Positions 29,952 to 38,964 are shown, counted from the stretch's first letter. The stretch: 64,000 nucleotides of DNA from Paenibacillus sp. J23TS9 (GCF_018403225.1 NZ_BOSG01000007.1:62001-126000); one strand, 5' to 3'. Program-made: numbers and translations. The notes: generated by a model from the sequence alone, not told the origin.

Positions 29952-31496
29952 CTATATAAAAGAATTTCCATCCAGCTTCCGGTACCACGGCAACCGGCGG
30001 AGCGGAGCGTCGACGTCCAGTGTGCATGGACCTTGAACGATGCTGTCATCATCACCCTTCCATACACCCGGCGGAATGGTGATGCTGCGTTTTACGGCTC
30101 CCTTTTGCAGGACTGGCGCGACCAAAATATGCTCACCCAGCATAAATTGATCATTCATATGCTCATAGCCCATATCCGGAAAGGAATAGGCCAGATGCCG
30201 CATCATCGGCTCTCCATCCTCCGCGGCCCGTTTGGCAAGATCCAGGATTTCACTTCCTAACCGGCTGTGCAGATTGGCGGCATCAACGCAGCAACGTAGA
30301 TGCTCTGCATCCAGCACGCGCCACGGTGCTGCCGAGAATTGCATCATCGGGAACAGCGCCGCACATTGTGCCGAACGGACGAACAACTCCTGGTCCAGGG
30401 CATCCGAATGCTGCTGAAAATGCATATATTCCCCGCCACCGATCATATCGGGACATGTAAACGGATGTCCGAGCAATCCTTGAGCAAGGGCATCCGGGAT
30501 TAACGATGACAAGCCGTTGCCGTCCCATGCATGCAGCTTGTCCTTAAGCCGCTGAGCCAGCGCCTGCCCGCCCAGCTTCCAGCAGGCCCGGTACTCATTC
30601 AGCGCATAATTCAAGCCGATACGCGCCCAGGCTTCGCATTGTCCATGGGGATTGGAAGGAGCAGCGGTCTGGTCGCCGTCTTGATAAAATTCAATATCCC
30701 CGGCATCCAGCTTGAAGCCGTCCACGCCGTATTCCGTCCGAAGGAAATCCAGCTGTTCGCAAAACCATCCGACAGCCCCCGCATGGGTGCCATCCAGCAC
30801 GGCGCTGTATCCGTTCCACCAGGGACGGATGGCTATTTCCCCATGCTTGTCTTTCAGCAGATATCCCTTGCCGGAAAGCTCGCGAAAGGTTCTGGAATCC
30901 GGGCTGACAAACGGGCATACCCACAGCATGGCCTTGAAGCCCATTTCATGCAGCTGATCAACCATGCCCTTCGGATCCGGAAATCTGCCTGAATGAAAAC
31001 GCCAGGTTCCATACGGCTCATGCCAGTTATCATCAATCATGATTACGCCCGGAGGCATGCCCTGATCCAGAACAGCCTTGGCATAAGACAGCACCTTCTC
31101 CGCCGTTGGTTCATACAAAAGCTCGATCCATAGATTATACTGGGGCGCCGTGAACAGCAGCTCATCCGGATAGGCTCCCGATGCCGGAAAGTGACGGCTG
31201 GCAGCCTGCCGGAAAGCTTCGCGAAGATTTTCAAAGCCCTCCGCCACTGTAACTTTTGCTTTACCATTTGATATGACCAAATCCTCTGCCGAGAATGAAA
31301 AAGCAAACGGTTCTTCGGACCATACATATCTGCCTTTACTGGACAGCAGCAGCGGTGCAGCCTGATTCATGCCCAGCGTCTCGATCAGATCTGCTTCAAA
31401 AGCGTCCATTCCGTAGGGCATGCTCATGCCGTCCGCGGCACGGCCACCCCACCAGCGCTCACCCGGCAGCAGCGGGATGACATATTTGTCTTCCAT
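29952..31496 (-). CDS. Glycoside hydrolase family 31 (alpha-glycosidase)
   Basis: 514 residues, cytoplasmic (no signal peptide). GH31 TIM-barrel features: PPGVIMIDDNWHEPYG, MLWVCPFVSPDS, the nucleophile region DGFKLDAGD, and HPFTCPDMIGGG. The length equals the short bacterial GH31 enzymes that act on alpha-glucosides or alpha-xylosides. GAAGGAGAG precedes the ATG. It follows, by 36 bp, the tail of a deleted sugar ABC permease, so its substrate was probably imported by that transporter. Confidence 0.9.
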   Translation of the reverse strand: MEDKYVIPLLPGERWWGGRAADGMSMPYGMDAFEADLIETLGMNQAAPLLLSSKGRYVWSEEPFAFSFSAEDLVISNGKAKVTVAEGFENLREAFRQAASRHFPASGAYPDELLFTAPQYNLWIELLYEPTAEKVLSYAKAVLDQGMPPGVIMIDDNWHEPYGTWRFHSGRFPDPKGMVDQLHEMGFKAMLWVCPFVSPDSRTFRELSGKGYLLKDKHGEIAIRPWWNGYSAVLDGTHAGAVGWFCEQLDFLRTEYGVDGFKLDAGDIEFYQDGDQTAAPSNPHGQCEAWARIGLNYALNEYRACWKLGGQALAQRLKDKLHAWDGNGLSSLIPDALAQGLLGHPFTCPDMIGGGEYMHFQQHSDALDQELFVRSAQCAALFPMMQFSAAPWRVLDAEHLRCCVDAANLHSRLGSEILDLAKRAAEDGEPMMRHLAYSFPDMGYEHMNDQFMLGEHILVAPVLQKGAVKRSITIPPGVWKGDDDSIVQGPCTLDVDAPLRRLPWYRKLDGNSFI

Positions 31497-31532
31497 GTTC
31501 TCTCTCCTTCACAGGTACGGTTTATGCTAATA

Positions 31533-31598
31533 TTATCCTTTTACAGATCCGGCCGCTATGCCTTTGATAATATATTTCTGCATGATGATATAGAAAAT
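31533..31598 (-). pseudogene. C-terminal remnant of a sugar ABC-transporter permease
   Basis: The minus-strand frame reads IFYIIMQKYIIKGIAAGSVKG then stop. This is the characteristic end of MalG-type carbohydrate permeases (QKYIIKGI...GAVKG). The reading breaks abruptly at 31598, exactly where an inverted repeat begins, so the rest of the transporter has been deleted. The stop is 36 bp before the GH31 start, typical spacing for the original operon. Confidence 0.75.
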
Positions 31599-31637
31599 AA
31601 TACGCCGCCCCCAATGTCGGGAGGCGGCGTATTATTT
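31595..31637. terminator. 15-bp perfect inverted repeat at deletion junction
   Basis: AAATAATACGCCGCC and GGCGGCGTATTATTT flank a 13-nt loop. It can act as a terminator for the membrane protein gene to the right, and it marks the left edge of the deletion. Confidence 0.65.
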
Positions 31638-31767
31638 CAAGTGCATTCTTAACTGTGTTTCTATCTGCAGACAATCCAAATCAGCGGATTATCTGTAGTA
31701 CCCTGGTTTATTCGCTATAGCTTCAATTCTGCTTCCCTATGTAAGTTCGTATCATAGATCATTATTT

Positions 31768-32154
31768 CTAAAAAGAAGCATGTGGACCTGGAGGAACCGG
31801 CGGTTCGTAAAGCTGATATGTTGTTTGGCTGGAATAGCCCCAGACCATCCACAAAATCATATATACCGGAGCCAAGAAAATCGCGAAGAGAACGTAAGCG
31901 CCATTTTTGCCGAATGCATTCAACAGCTTGATCTGCATAATAATCGAGAATACAAGGTTGGCAACGGGCACCAAACCGATTAAGATCCACCATGCGCTCA
32001 CCTTAATCAGCTTCAATTGCAAAATCGTACTGAGAATCGGAATGAAAGCAAACCAGGCAATATCATCCATGCCCGCTTTTTTCGCGAGCTGAAAGAACGC
32101 CCCGCAAGCTACAAAATAAACAGCAATGTATAACAAAATCAAAAATCCTGTCAT
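31768..32154 (-). CDS. DUF5684-like membrane protein
   Basis: 128 residues with four predicted helices. The segment AKKAGMDDIAWFAFIPI followed by a helix with WWILIGLVPVANLVF fits the DUF5684 family ('signal peptidase I-associated' small membrane proteins). A proline-rich hydrophilic tail (PPVPPGPHASF) ends the protein. Function unknown. Confidence 0.7.
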   Translation of the reverse strand: MTGFLILLYIAVYFVACGAFFQLAKKAGMDDIAWFAFIPILSTILQLKLIKVSAWWILIGLVPVANLVFSIIMQIKLLNAFGKNGAYVLFAIFLAPVYMILWMVWGYSSQTTYQLYEPPVPPGPHASF

Positions 32155-32349
32155 AAATATCCTCCCTGTACATGGAATTTAAGTTAAAAATGCACTCCTT
32201 AACATTCGATATGCTTCCGGGAAATCCTCTTTAATTCGACCCATTTTCGACAAATTAATCCATCTCCAGACCGTTGCTTTTTTCATGCAGTCTCTTATAC
32301 CTATTGCATCCGGGAATTTTTATGACTGGAAAATGCCTGGAAACAGCAA

Positions 32350-32380
32350 TAACCCCGGCGGCAAAAACCACCGGGGTTGT
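32350..32380 (-). terminator. Rho-independent terminator after FMN reductase gene
   Basis: AACCCCGGTGG / CGGCGGGGTT-type stem just beyond the reductase stop codon on the minus strand. Confidence 0.7.
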
Positions 32381-32391
32381 CCAAAAACGAC

Positions 32392-32952
32392 TTATTTCAA
32401 TGCCGCTGCAGAAGCTTGCTGGTTGTACCATTTCACGAAGTTGTTGATGACGGAATCCAGGAAGAGTACCGTTGCCTCGTCCTTGATTTTTCCGTTTTCA
32501 TCCATTTTCTCATGAACGATACCGACATACACTTCATTTCCTGGAAGCAGTGGCGAGTTGATGCCTGGCGAGAACAGGATATCACGCAGATGCTGCTGGG
32601 CGCGAACGGAACCCATCAGGCCCATGGAAGCACCCATAATGAAGGAAGGCTTGCCCACCATAACGCGGTCACCGCGGGAAAGCCAGTCAATGACGTTTTT
32701 CAGAACGCCAGGGATGGAGTAGTTATACTCTGGCGTCACCCACAACACGGCATCGGCAGCAGCTACTTTTTGACGCAGTTCTTGAACGGCAGCAGGAGGA
32801 TCGTTTTCGATGTCCTGGTCATAAAAAGGAATATCACGGAGATTTAAAATCTCCACCTCCATTTGCTCCTTGTATTTGTTCTTCACATATGCGGCAAGCT
32901 TTACGTTGTAAGAATCTTTGCGGATACTTCCTACCAATGCTACAACTTTCAT
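32392..32952 (-). CDS. NADPH-dependent FMN reductase
   Basis: 186 residues with a flavodoxin-like fold: VGSIRKDSYN phosphate-binding loop, WVTPEYNYSIPGVLKNVIDW, and KPSFIMGASMG. This is the azoreductase/chromate reductase-like branch. It lies 52 bp downstream of a marR gene in the same direction, so MarR probably controls both in response to a quinone or electrophile. Confidence 0.92.
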   Translation of the reverse strand: MKVVALVGSIRKDSYNVKLAAYVKNKYKEQMEVEILNLRDIPFYDQDIENDPPAAVQELRQKVAAADAVLWVTPEYNYSIPGVLKNVIDWLSRGDRVMVGKPSFIMGASMGLMGSVRAQQHLRDILFSPGINSPLLPGNEVYVGIVHEKMDENGKIKDEATVLFLDSVINNFVKWYNQQASAAALK

Positions 32953-33004
32953 CTGTCATTCCTCCAATAGTTGTGTTGTTAGTATGCTTCAAAAGCCAGA
33001 ACAG

Positions 33005-33436
33005 TTATACCTGCTTCGCATTTTCACGCACTTTGCCAAGCAGCCGCCTGAGCTCTGATGTTTCCTCTTCCGTCAACCCTTTGCTTAAAAGCTCCCGAGT
33101 CGTTGTGCTGATCGTGCTAACTGCTTCCCTCAGCTCTTTCCCTTTATCGGTCAGATACACTTCAACTGAACGCCGATCATTCGGACATCCCACCCTCCGG
33201 ATATATCCTTTGCCTTCAAGGCTGAAAATCATCCGGGTAATACTGGATTTATCTTTCCCGAGCTGCTCAGCAATACAGTTCTGTGACATTCCTTCCCCAT
33301 CCAGAAGCAAAGCCAGGATCAAATGCTGCTCTGGAGCCAATTGATAAGGAGCCAGCTGCTTTTTTAAATACTGCGTGATCTCCAGATCAACGGTATGAAT
33401 CAGGACCCCAATGTTGTCGAATACTCTAGATCCCAC
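33005..33436 (-). CDS. MarR-family regulator
   Basis: 143 residues with a winged helix-turn-helix: GMSQNCIAEQLGKDKSSITRMIFSLEGKGYIRR and a beta-wing CPNDRRSVEVYLTDKGKEL. First gene of a marR-reductase operon. A perfect palindrome TTGACTAGTCAA lies 32 bp upstream of its start. Confidence 0.93.
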   Translation of the reverse strand: MGSRVFDNIGVLIHTVDLEITQYLKKQLAPYQLAPEQHLILALLLDGEGMSQNCIAEQLGKDKSSITRMIFSLEGKGYIRRVGCPNDRRSVEVYLTDKGKELREAVSTISTTTRELLSKGLTEEETSELRRLLGKVRENAKQV

Positions 33437-33467
33437 CAGATCACCTCGTTAGTTGATATAGCAACCG

Positions 33468-33479
33468 TTGACTAGTCAA
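33468..33479. promoter_or_regulatory. Putative MarR operator
   Basis: TTGACTAGTCAA is a perfect 12-bp palindrome in the promoter region of the marR-reductase operon. A second, weaker TTGATATAGCAA half-related copy precedes it. Confidence 0.5.
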
Positions 33480-33513
33480 TTATCATATGAAGGGATGGTT
33501 TTGTCAAACCCCT

Positions 33514-33780
33514 CTAAAAAAAATCAGGGACTAATCCTTCGGTTGCCATGATAAAATGCCGTAAAGAAGCAGGACCTGCCTTCGTCCGGACCTGCTGTTT
33601 ATCATGAAGCTCAGGAGTTCTGAACGTATTCACCCCATCGCCGCCATAGGTTACTCCAATGAGTCCATACAGATCTTCATATTGTTCCACGCGAAGCTCT
33701 TGCCCATGACAAAACACCCATCCGGGCGGAGCAGTGTCTCCGGCGAACTTTCGGATTTCTCCCAAATACTTTTCACTCAT
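33514..33780 (-). CDS. Phage tail collar-domain protein
   Basis: 88 residues: GEIRKFAGDTAPPGWVFCHGQ then YEDLYGLIGVTYGGDGVNTFRTPELH. This is the tail-collar domain seen in microcystin-dependent-like proteins. It is shorter than the usual 150-180 residue members, so it may be a stand-alone minimal form or a truncated one. No other phage genes are nearby. Confidence 0.82.
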   Translation of the reverse strand: MSEKYLGEIRKFAGDTAPPGWVFCHGQELRVEQYEDLYGLIGVTYGGDGVNTFRTPELHDKQQVRTKAGPASLRHFIMATEGLVPDFF

Positions 33781-33949
33781 CGTACTGCTCCTCCCATGTC
33801 ATGAAGCGTTCAAAAGAGAATTTCCGCTGCGAAATATAAACTTTGACTTCATTTTACAGTTGTGTTCTGAACAAATTCTGAACACCTCCACCTCCTGCCG
33901 AACGCTTATTACATAAATAAAACCGACGCTCTCCCGCAATAGCCGTTAA

Positions 33950-33992
33950 ATTAAAAAATCCTCTTACCAAATCGTTAGGAGATTTTTCTTTC
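33950..33992 (-). terminator. Putative terminator after Lrp gene
   Basis: AAATCTCCT / AGAGGATTT arms and a following T run on the minus strand, just after the Lrp-family stop. Confidence 0.55.
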
Positions 33993-33995
33993 TCG

Positions 33996-34445
33996 CTATT
34001 TTATCTGCCCGATCGACAAACTCACTTTATAATTACCATAGCTTAAAATATCATCAAGAAGCTCATTAAGCTCCTGAGGCGAACCTACCCGGACCCGCAT
34101 CCAGTAACAGCCCTCCCCGCTCACCCGGTGCATCTCAACTACCTGTTCATGCACCTGTACAAAGGATTGAAAACGCTGATGAGCCGTATTGGATTTTAGA
34201 AATACCGTTACAAACGCGTGCATCGACAGTCCGATTTTTTCCGGATTCCAGCGCAGCGTATATCCTTCAATCACACCCGCATCCTGCAGCTTGCGCACAC
34301 GCACCCCCACCGCCTGCCCGGTTAAGTGAACAAGCTCGCCAATATCCTTGTAGGAACGGGTAGAATCCTCAATCAAATGATGCAGAATTTGCAAATCCAC
34401 TTCATCCAGCGTATATTGATTCACTATTTTCAAAATTCCTTTCAC
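33996..34445 (-). CDS. Lrp/AsnC-family regulator
   Basis: 149 residues. N-terminal helix-turn-helix (STRSYKDIGELVHLTGQAVGVRVRKLQDAGVIEGYTLRW region, about residues 30-65) and a C-terminal RAM effector domain. Divergent from the metallo-hydrolase gene, about 110 bp apart, which is its likely target. Confidence 0.92.
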   Translation of the reverse strand: MKGILKIVNQYTLDEVDLQILHHLIEDSTRSYKDIGELVHLTGQAVGVRVRKLQDAGVIEGYTLRWNPEKIGLSMHAFVTVFLKSNTAHQRFQSFVQVHEQVVEMHRVSGEGCYWMRVRVGSPQELNELLDDILSYGNYKVSLSIGQIK

Positions 34446-34554
34446 CGTGAAAATGGCAGCCGTGGTTTCCTTTCACTGCGTTATATGCTCCCGCTCCAGC
34501 TGCATCTATAATGATAACAGATCCACAACATTAAAAATAAGAGGTGTTTTATAT

Positions 34555-35301
34555 ATGAAAATCCAGCTCATCCGCAACGCTTCACTATGGCTCGAATATG
34601 CGGGTTCTACCTTTCTGATTGATCCGATGTTCAGTGCCCAAGGAGCAAATCCTCCAGTCTTCAATACGGAAAACGACAGACGTAATCCGCTTGTGCCTCT
34701 CCCATTTCCCACCGAAAACTGGGTCAACCCGGATGCCATACTGTTAACTCACCTGCACCCCGATCATTGGGATCAGGCGGCAATAGAAACTTTGGATAAA
34801 TCACTTCCAATTTTATGCCAGCCGGGTGATGACGCAGCGGTTCGCGCAGGAGGTTTTACGGACGTAACCGAACTGAATGAAAGCATTACTTTCAAAGATA
34901 CAACCCTCTTCCGCACGACCGGCCAGCACGGCGTAGGTGAAATCGGTAAACTCATGGGTCAGGTGTCCGGTTATGTTTTCAAAGCTGAAGGAGAGCCCAC
35001 TCTATATATTGCTGGGGACACAATTTGGTGCGATGATGTAAAACAGGCCCTGGATGAGCATAGACCGGACTTCACGTTGGCTAACGCGGGCGGAGCCAGA
35101 TTTCGGGAGGGGGGTCCTATCATTATGAATGAAGAAGATGTGGTCAGCTTGTGCCGGTACGCTCCCTATACGAAGGTCGCTGCAATTCATATGGAATCCA
35201 TTAATCACTGCTTCACCACAAGATCAGACCTTAATGACCGCTTACACGCTGAGCAACTGAACGACCGGGTCCAGGTCCCTCTAGATGGTGAATGGTTTTA
35301 A
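34555..35301 (+). CDS. MBL-fold metallo-hydrolase
   Basis: 248 residues. Metal-binding HxHxDH is LTHLHPDHWDQ; further ligands are in GQHGVG, IAGDTIW and the C-terminal HMESINHC. It resembles UlaG-like lactonases/hydrolases. Start at ATG 34555 behind GAGGTG; an upstream in-frame ATG at 34447 has no support. No signal peptide. Confidence 0.9.
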   Translation: MKIQLIRNASLWLEYAGSTFLIDPMFSAQGANPPVFNTENDRRNPLVPLPFPTENWVNPDAILLTHLHPDHWDQAAIETLDKSLPILCQPGDDAAVRAGGFTDVTELNESITFKDTTLFRTTGQHGVGEIGKLMGQVSGYVFKAEGEPTLYIAGDTIWCDDVKQALDEHRPDFTLANAGGARFREGGPIIMNEEDVVSLCRYAPYTKVAAIHMESINHCFTTRSDLNDRLHAEQLNDRVQVPLDGEWF

Positions 35302-35457
35302 ACAGAAATTCTGAGAGTCATTTTGTCAACATGATTAATAGATAATGTCGTTAAGAGCATGGCAGCTGAAATGCTGCGAGAGCTCCTTGATGTGAATCTG
35401 TATACTTTTGCAGGCTTAATTGGCTTCATTGTCCACTTCTAGTCTGCATCGGTTTTC

Positions 35458-35904
35458 TTATATGTCACCGAATATTTGCTTCAAATGATGCTCCAGGTGA
35501 TCAACATAGTCATCAAACATCCAACCCATCGTAACGATTTGTGCCTCGCTTAAAGGGTACTCCTTCTGCAAATTGTTCTCCGGAGTTCTCTCGATCACCG
35601 CGGCCACCTGTTTGTTCAGGCTCAACCATAAACTCAGGACTTGATCGAAAGGAAGATCTTGATATCCCATGAGCTTTACCCATTGCTCCTGATCGTATCT
35701 AATCACCGTTTGCGGCTGTTCCTCATATTGTGCACGGATGAACCTTTGCAGATTGTTTTGAGCAGAGTCGCAGAGATGCCCTAGTATTTCCTTTTTGGAC
35801 CATTTATGAGGCTGAGGCCGTATGGACAACTCCGGCTCCGGCAAGACACCAAACTTCGCGGGAACCTCCGCGATCCAATGGTTCAGGCGTTCTATAACTT
35901 TCAT
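35458..35904 (-). CDS. DinB-family protein
   Basis: 148 residues, all-helical. Likely metal ligands of the four-helix DinB fold: ILGHLCDSAQ, and DDYVDHLEHHLKQ near the end. DinB-family proteins include thiol-dependent enzymes (bacillithiol transferases) and many of unknown function. The 155 bp after the upstream MBL gene show no convincing gene. Confidence 0.85.
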   Translation of the reverse strand: MKVIERLNHWIAEVPAKFGVLPEPELSIRPQPHKWSKKEILGHLCDSAQNNLQRFIRAQYEEQPQTVIRYDQEQWVKLMGYQDLPFDQVLSLWLSLNKQVAAVIERTPENNLQKEYPLSEAQIVTMGWMFDDYVDHLEHHLKQIFGDI

Positions 35905-35997
35905 CGGTTTCCCCCTCCTGACGGCTATTCTGCCTGCATCTCATGTAACCCTATTTTACCTCGGCTTCGGGGCATCGGTAACCCGCCTTCACAAAAG

Positions 35998-36040
35998 AAA
36001 AAGCCTGCCTCCGTGTCCCGGGCAGCAAGCCATTTTTTTG
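35998..36040 (-). terminator. Putative terminator after oxidoreductase gene
   Basis: GCTTGCTGCCC / GGAGGCAGGC stem with a T run on the minus strand. Confidence 0.6.
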
Positions 36041-36090
36041 AAAATCCAACAAATCACCTGTAGAATCTGTTCATCACTTCTATTTTCATT

Positions 36091-36107
36091 ATTGATTGAT
36101 CAATTAC
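36091..36107. promoter_or_regulatory. TetR-type operator copy 1 (3' of oxidoreductase)
   Basis: ATTGATTGATCAATTAC, containing the ATTGATCAAT palindrome also found at 36771 and 37355. This copy lies just past the end of the oxidoreductase gene. Confidence 0.5.
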
Positions 36108-36135
36108 AAATTTATATCATTCAGATACCTTCTTT

Positions 36136-36702
36136 TTAAGCTTTGCTTGCCATATCCGCAATCTGTTCCAGCCATGCAGCTCTTGTGGACTCGTCGGAGT
36201 TGGGTACGGATTCAAGGAATAGATGATACATTACGTCCAGTCCGCAGTATTCAAAGATTCCCTTGTCTGATGTCAAACGTAGCGCTTGATCCATTCCATT
36301 CGCTGCATACTGGGCATGCGACTTGCCCTGCGTGTTGATAATGACAGCCTTTTTCCCTTTTAACAATCCCATTTGAACGCCATTTACATATCTGTAAGCG
36401 AATCCGTAGGAAAATACACGCTCAATGTACCCCTTCATAATGGCCGGCAGTCCGGTCCACCAAATGGGATAAATAAAGGTGATGACATCAGCCCATTTCA
36501 GATATTCCTGCTCTTGAACAACGTCTTCGCCTATCCCTCCAAGGATTTCGCTGCTGCTTATGACAGGCTGAAATTCCATCGCGTACAGGTCCCGTACGAT
36601 AACGTTATATCCCTTTTGTTGAAGACCTTCTACGGCTGTTTCCAAAATAGCATGGTTAAAGCTCTCTTTTCTCGGGTGGGCATAAATAATAAGATGATTC
36701 AT
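36136..36702 (-). CDS. NAD(P)H-dependent quinone oxidoreductase (flavodoxin-like fold)
   Basis: 188 residues: NHLIIYAHPRKESFNHAI, TFIYPIWWTGLPAIMKGYIERVFSYGFAY and GKKAVIINTQGK are signatures of the NQO1/MdaB-type flavodoxin-fold enzymes that reduce quinones by two electrons. Downstream of, and in the same direction as, a TetR gene, with the presumed operator in the gap. Confidence 0.93.
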   Translation of the reverse strand: MNHLIIYAHPRKESFNHAILETAVEGLQQKGYNVIVRDLYAMEFQPVISSSEILGGIGEDVVQEQEYLKWADVITFIYPIWWTGLPAIMKGYIERVFSYGFAYRYVNGVQMGLLKGKKAVIINTQGKSHAQYAANGMDQALRLTSDKGIFEYCGLDVMYHLFLESVPNSDESTRAAWLEQIADMASKA

Positions 36703-36767
36703 TCGGTTTGCTCCTCTCGAATTTTGGTTTCTTGAATTACTATTAGCCCTTGCATTAAATTTAGTGA

Positions 36768-36783
36768 GTGATTGATCAATTAC
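36768..36783. promoter_or_regulatory. TetR-type operator copy 2 (oxidoreductase promoter)
   Basis: GTGATTGATCAATTAC, a near-perfect dyad 66 bp upstream of the oxidoreductase start. Confidence 0.65.
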
Positions 36784-36803
36784 AATATGAGAAAAAAATT
36801 TCT

Positions 36804-37331
36804 CTATCTCTTTACCATCAGCCCTGGCATATCCATCGCCATCGATACGTTACACAGCATGCCTCTGGCCAAAAAGTCTGATGTCTTCTCTTCCACGTCT
36901 GGAATGCCCGCTTTCTGAAAAGCATTTTCCACCAATTCCTTTACTTGGCCCATGCCTTTTTTCATCGCATCACGGATCGGCGTCTCCTGGATTGTCTGTG
37001 CCTGCATTTGAAGCAAGATTTCATTGCGATGCATGTTCATGATCTCCTCATAGGCACGAATGAAGCCGATTTCCAATTGCTCAGATGTTGACGTCTCAAT
37101 GACTCGTTTAAAAGCCTCCAAGATTCGCAGCCACGATACTTCCAATGCTTCGACGAGCAGAGATTCCTTCGTAAAGAAACGGTAGACATAGGGCTGTGAG
37201 ATGGAAGCACGCTCCGCGACTTGTGCTGTTGTTGCACGATAGTAGCCAATTTCCGCAAATATTTCAATAGCTGCAGATACGATATCGGTACGGCGGTTCG
37301 CAGATGCTGTATTTCCTTTCGCCATATCCAT
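36804..37331 (-). CDS. TetR/AcrR-family regulator
   Basis: 175 residues. N-terminal helix-turn-helix (RATTAQVAERASISQPYVYRFFTKESLL) and a helical ligand-binding C-terminal part. The palindrome ATTGATCAAT occurs at its own promoter and at that of the following oxidoreductase, so it likely represses both. Confidence 0.93.
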   Translation of the reverse strand: MDMAKGNTASANRRTDIVSAAIEIFAEIGYYRATTAQVAERASISQPYVYRFFTKESLLVEALEVSWLRILEAFKRVIETSTSEQLEIGFIRAYEEIMNMHRNEILLQMQAQTIQETPIRDAMKKGMGQVKELVENAFQKAGIPDVEEKTSDFLARGMLCNVSMAMDMPGLMVKR

Positions 37332-37350
37332 TCATTCCCTTCGTTTTAAT

Positions 37351-37367
37351 ATTGATTGATCAATCAC
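37351..37367. promoter_or_regulatory. TetR-type operator copy 3 (tetR promoter)
   Basis: ATTGATTGATCAATCAC, 20 bp upstream of the tetR start; consistent with autorepression. Confidence 0.65.
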
Positions 37368-37518
37368 TAACCATGATCACATTCTATTCCATCTTTTTCT
37401 AAAGTGCAAATCATTTTTCGAAAGAATTCACGATTTCGCTTTTTTAACATCGGCCTCCGAAAAGTACTGACATCATACGTTCAATCTATCAAAGGGATTC
37501 CTTTCATAATATTTCAAA

Positions 37519-37558
37519 AAAAGAGCCTGCCTCAGTTACCTGAGTGCAAGCTCTTTTG
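37519..37558 (-). terminator. Rho-independent terminator after YflT-like gene
   Basis: AAGAGCTTGCACTCAG / CTGAGGCAGGCTCTT stem followed by a T run on the minus strand. Confidence 0.8.
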
Positions 37559-37573
37559 TGAATTTTATCGAAC

Positions 37574-37975
37574 TTAAACCATATATGGGTAGTAAGTAAT
37601 TGTTGGGTCAAAATCATCATTGTCATACTCTTTGCCGCCCCAGGCGATCACAACGATTTTGTCACGGTCCATATCTTCTTCGAGACGTTCCGCATCATTA
37701 TCGGAGATCCCCATGGATTTCATCTTCGCGCGAAGCTCATCCCCGCGGGAACGGAAGATGTTGGCGATCGCCGTACCCATGCCCTCTTCATCCATGCCGA
37801 TTTGCTCGGTGCCCGTTTGGTCAGCAACACGATCGGTTCTGTCTTTGTCATGAGCCAGGACATAAATACGATCCGTACTATATCCCTCTATCACAAATTT
37901 ATCTACCTGAGCGTGAACATCACCTGCTGTATTTACGGTTTGAACCTTCGTCATATTCGTCATATTGGTTTCCAT
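37574..37975 (-). CDS. General stress protein, YflT family
   Basis: 133 residues with the Heat_induced/YflT fold signature: VDKFVIEGYSTDRIYVLAHDKDRT, then an acidic helical part and DKIVVIAWGGKEYD. GAGGAGG lies 8 nt before ATG 37975. The B. subtilis homologue belongs to the general stress regulon; no sigma-B promoter was identified here. Confidence 0.85.
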   Translation of the reverse strand: METNMTNMTKVQTVNTAGDVHAQVDKFVIEGYSTDRIYVLAHDKDRTDRVADQTGTEQIGMDEEGMGTAIANIFRSRGDELRAKMKSMGISDNDAERLEEDMDRDKIVVIAWGGKEYDNDDFDPTITYYPYMV

Positions 37976-38140
37976 GATGGATTCCTCCTCTATTAATAAT
38001 CATCTGCAGCGTCTGCTACAACGTTTATAACCGCAATGCGGGAGGGTGAACCTTGGAAATATTTTATGAGGCCGTATGAACTTCGTTTGCAACAAAAAAA
38101 CACAGGCTCCCTCGCCTGTGCTTCGTTCGCAGTGCTGCGG

Positions 38141-38926
38141 CTATTTCCGGGATTTATTCCTTCCGCCGATCAAAACCTCGACATCCAGCCTGCCCAGCAC
38201 ATCAATCCATTCCTGGGAACATCCGGGGTCTGTAACGATCATGGATATGTGCTCGATGGGGGCAATTTGCGCAAAAGTGGTAACCCCAAATTTGGAATGA
38301 TCCGCCACCAAAATAGACTCTTCGGTACGCTGCATCATTTTACGCGACAGCAAAGCTTCCTCCAGATTGTACTCGGTAATGCCATCCGCAAGTGAGATCC
38401 CCCCTGCAGAGATAAATGCTTTGTTGACCTTAAACTGATCCAGCAGCTGATGGGCAATGGCTCCTGCCGCTGCCTGGAAGCTCATATTAACCTCACCGCC
38501 GGCGAAGATCACTTTCCCCTGAAATCCTTCCAGCGCACAGGCCAAAATAGGGACGGAACTTGTTATGACAGTAACATCGGCACGGCCCATCAGTTCGCGC
38601 ATGATTTCCAGTGTTGTCGTTCCATTATCCAGAAGCACGGTTTCCCCTTCTCCAACCAGAGCGGCTGCAGCTTTACCGATTGCCTGCTTTTCACTCTGAT
38701 GCATCTGGGATCTCTTGATAAACGTCGGCTCAATCCGCTCGGAACGGGTTTGAACCGCTCCCCCGTATACTTTCCTTAGTCTGCCTTCCTTCTCCAGCCG
38801 GTCCAAGTCACGGCGTATCGTCTCTGTCGAGACATTGAACATCCCTGCCAGGGCATGCACCTGCACTTTTCCTTCCATGCTCAACTGGGCAAGAATGGTT
38901 TGCCGGCGCTCCTCATAGGTTAAGGA
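38141..38926 (-). CDS. DeoR-family regulator
   Basis: 261 residues. N-terminal DeoR helix-turn-helix (VHALAGMFNVSTETIRRDLDRLEKEGRLRKVYGGAV) and a sugar-phosphate-sensing C-terminal domain with the DNGTTTLEI loop. AGGAGG decides ATG 38926. Divergent from a metallophosphoesterase-EamA operon whose promoter is packed with repeats. An effector such as a sugar phosphate is typical for the family. Confidence 0.93.
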   Translation of the reverse strand, partial: SLTYEERRQTILAQLSMEGKVQVHALAGMFNVSTETIRRDLDRLEKEGRLRKVYGGAVQTRSERIEPTFIKRSQMHQSEKQAIGKAAAALVGEGETVLLDNGTTTLEIMRELMGRADVTVITSSVPILACALEGFQGKVIFAGGEVNMSFQAAAGAIAHQLLDQFKVNKAFISAGGISLADGITEYNLEEALLSRKMMQRTEESILVADHSKFGVTTFAQIAPIEHISMIVTDPGCSQEWIDVLGRLDVEVLIGGRNKSRK

Positions 38927-38964
38927 CATACGAACATTCCTCCTGTTATTGACCTTTCCTATAT

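Noticed and set aside
33514..33780. Prophage region suggested by the tail-collar gene
   Set aside because: Only one 88-residue gene; neighbours are ordinary chromosomal genes. Collar-domain proteins occur outside phages.
35302..35457. Possible remnant reading AAEMLRELLDVNLYTFAGLI on the plus strand
   Set aside because: No start, no ribosome binding site, and I cannot link it to a family; could be chance.
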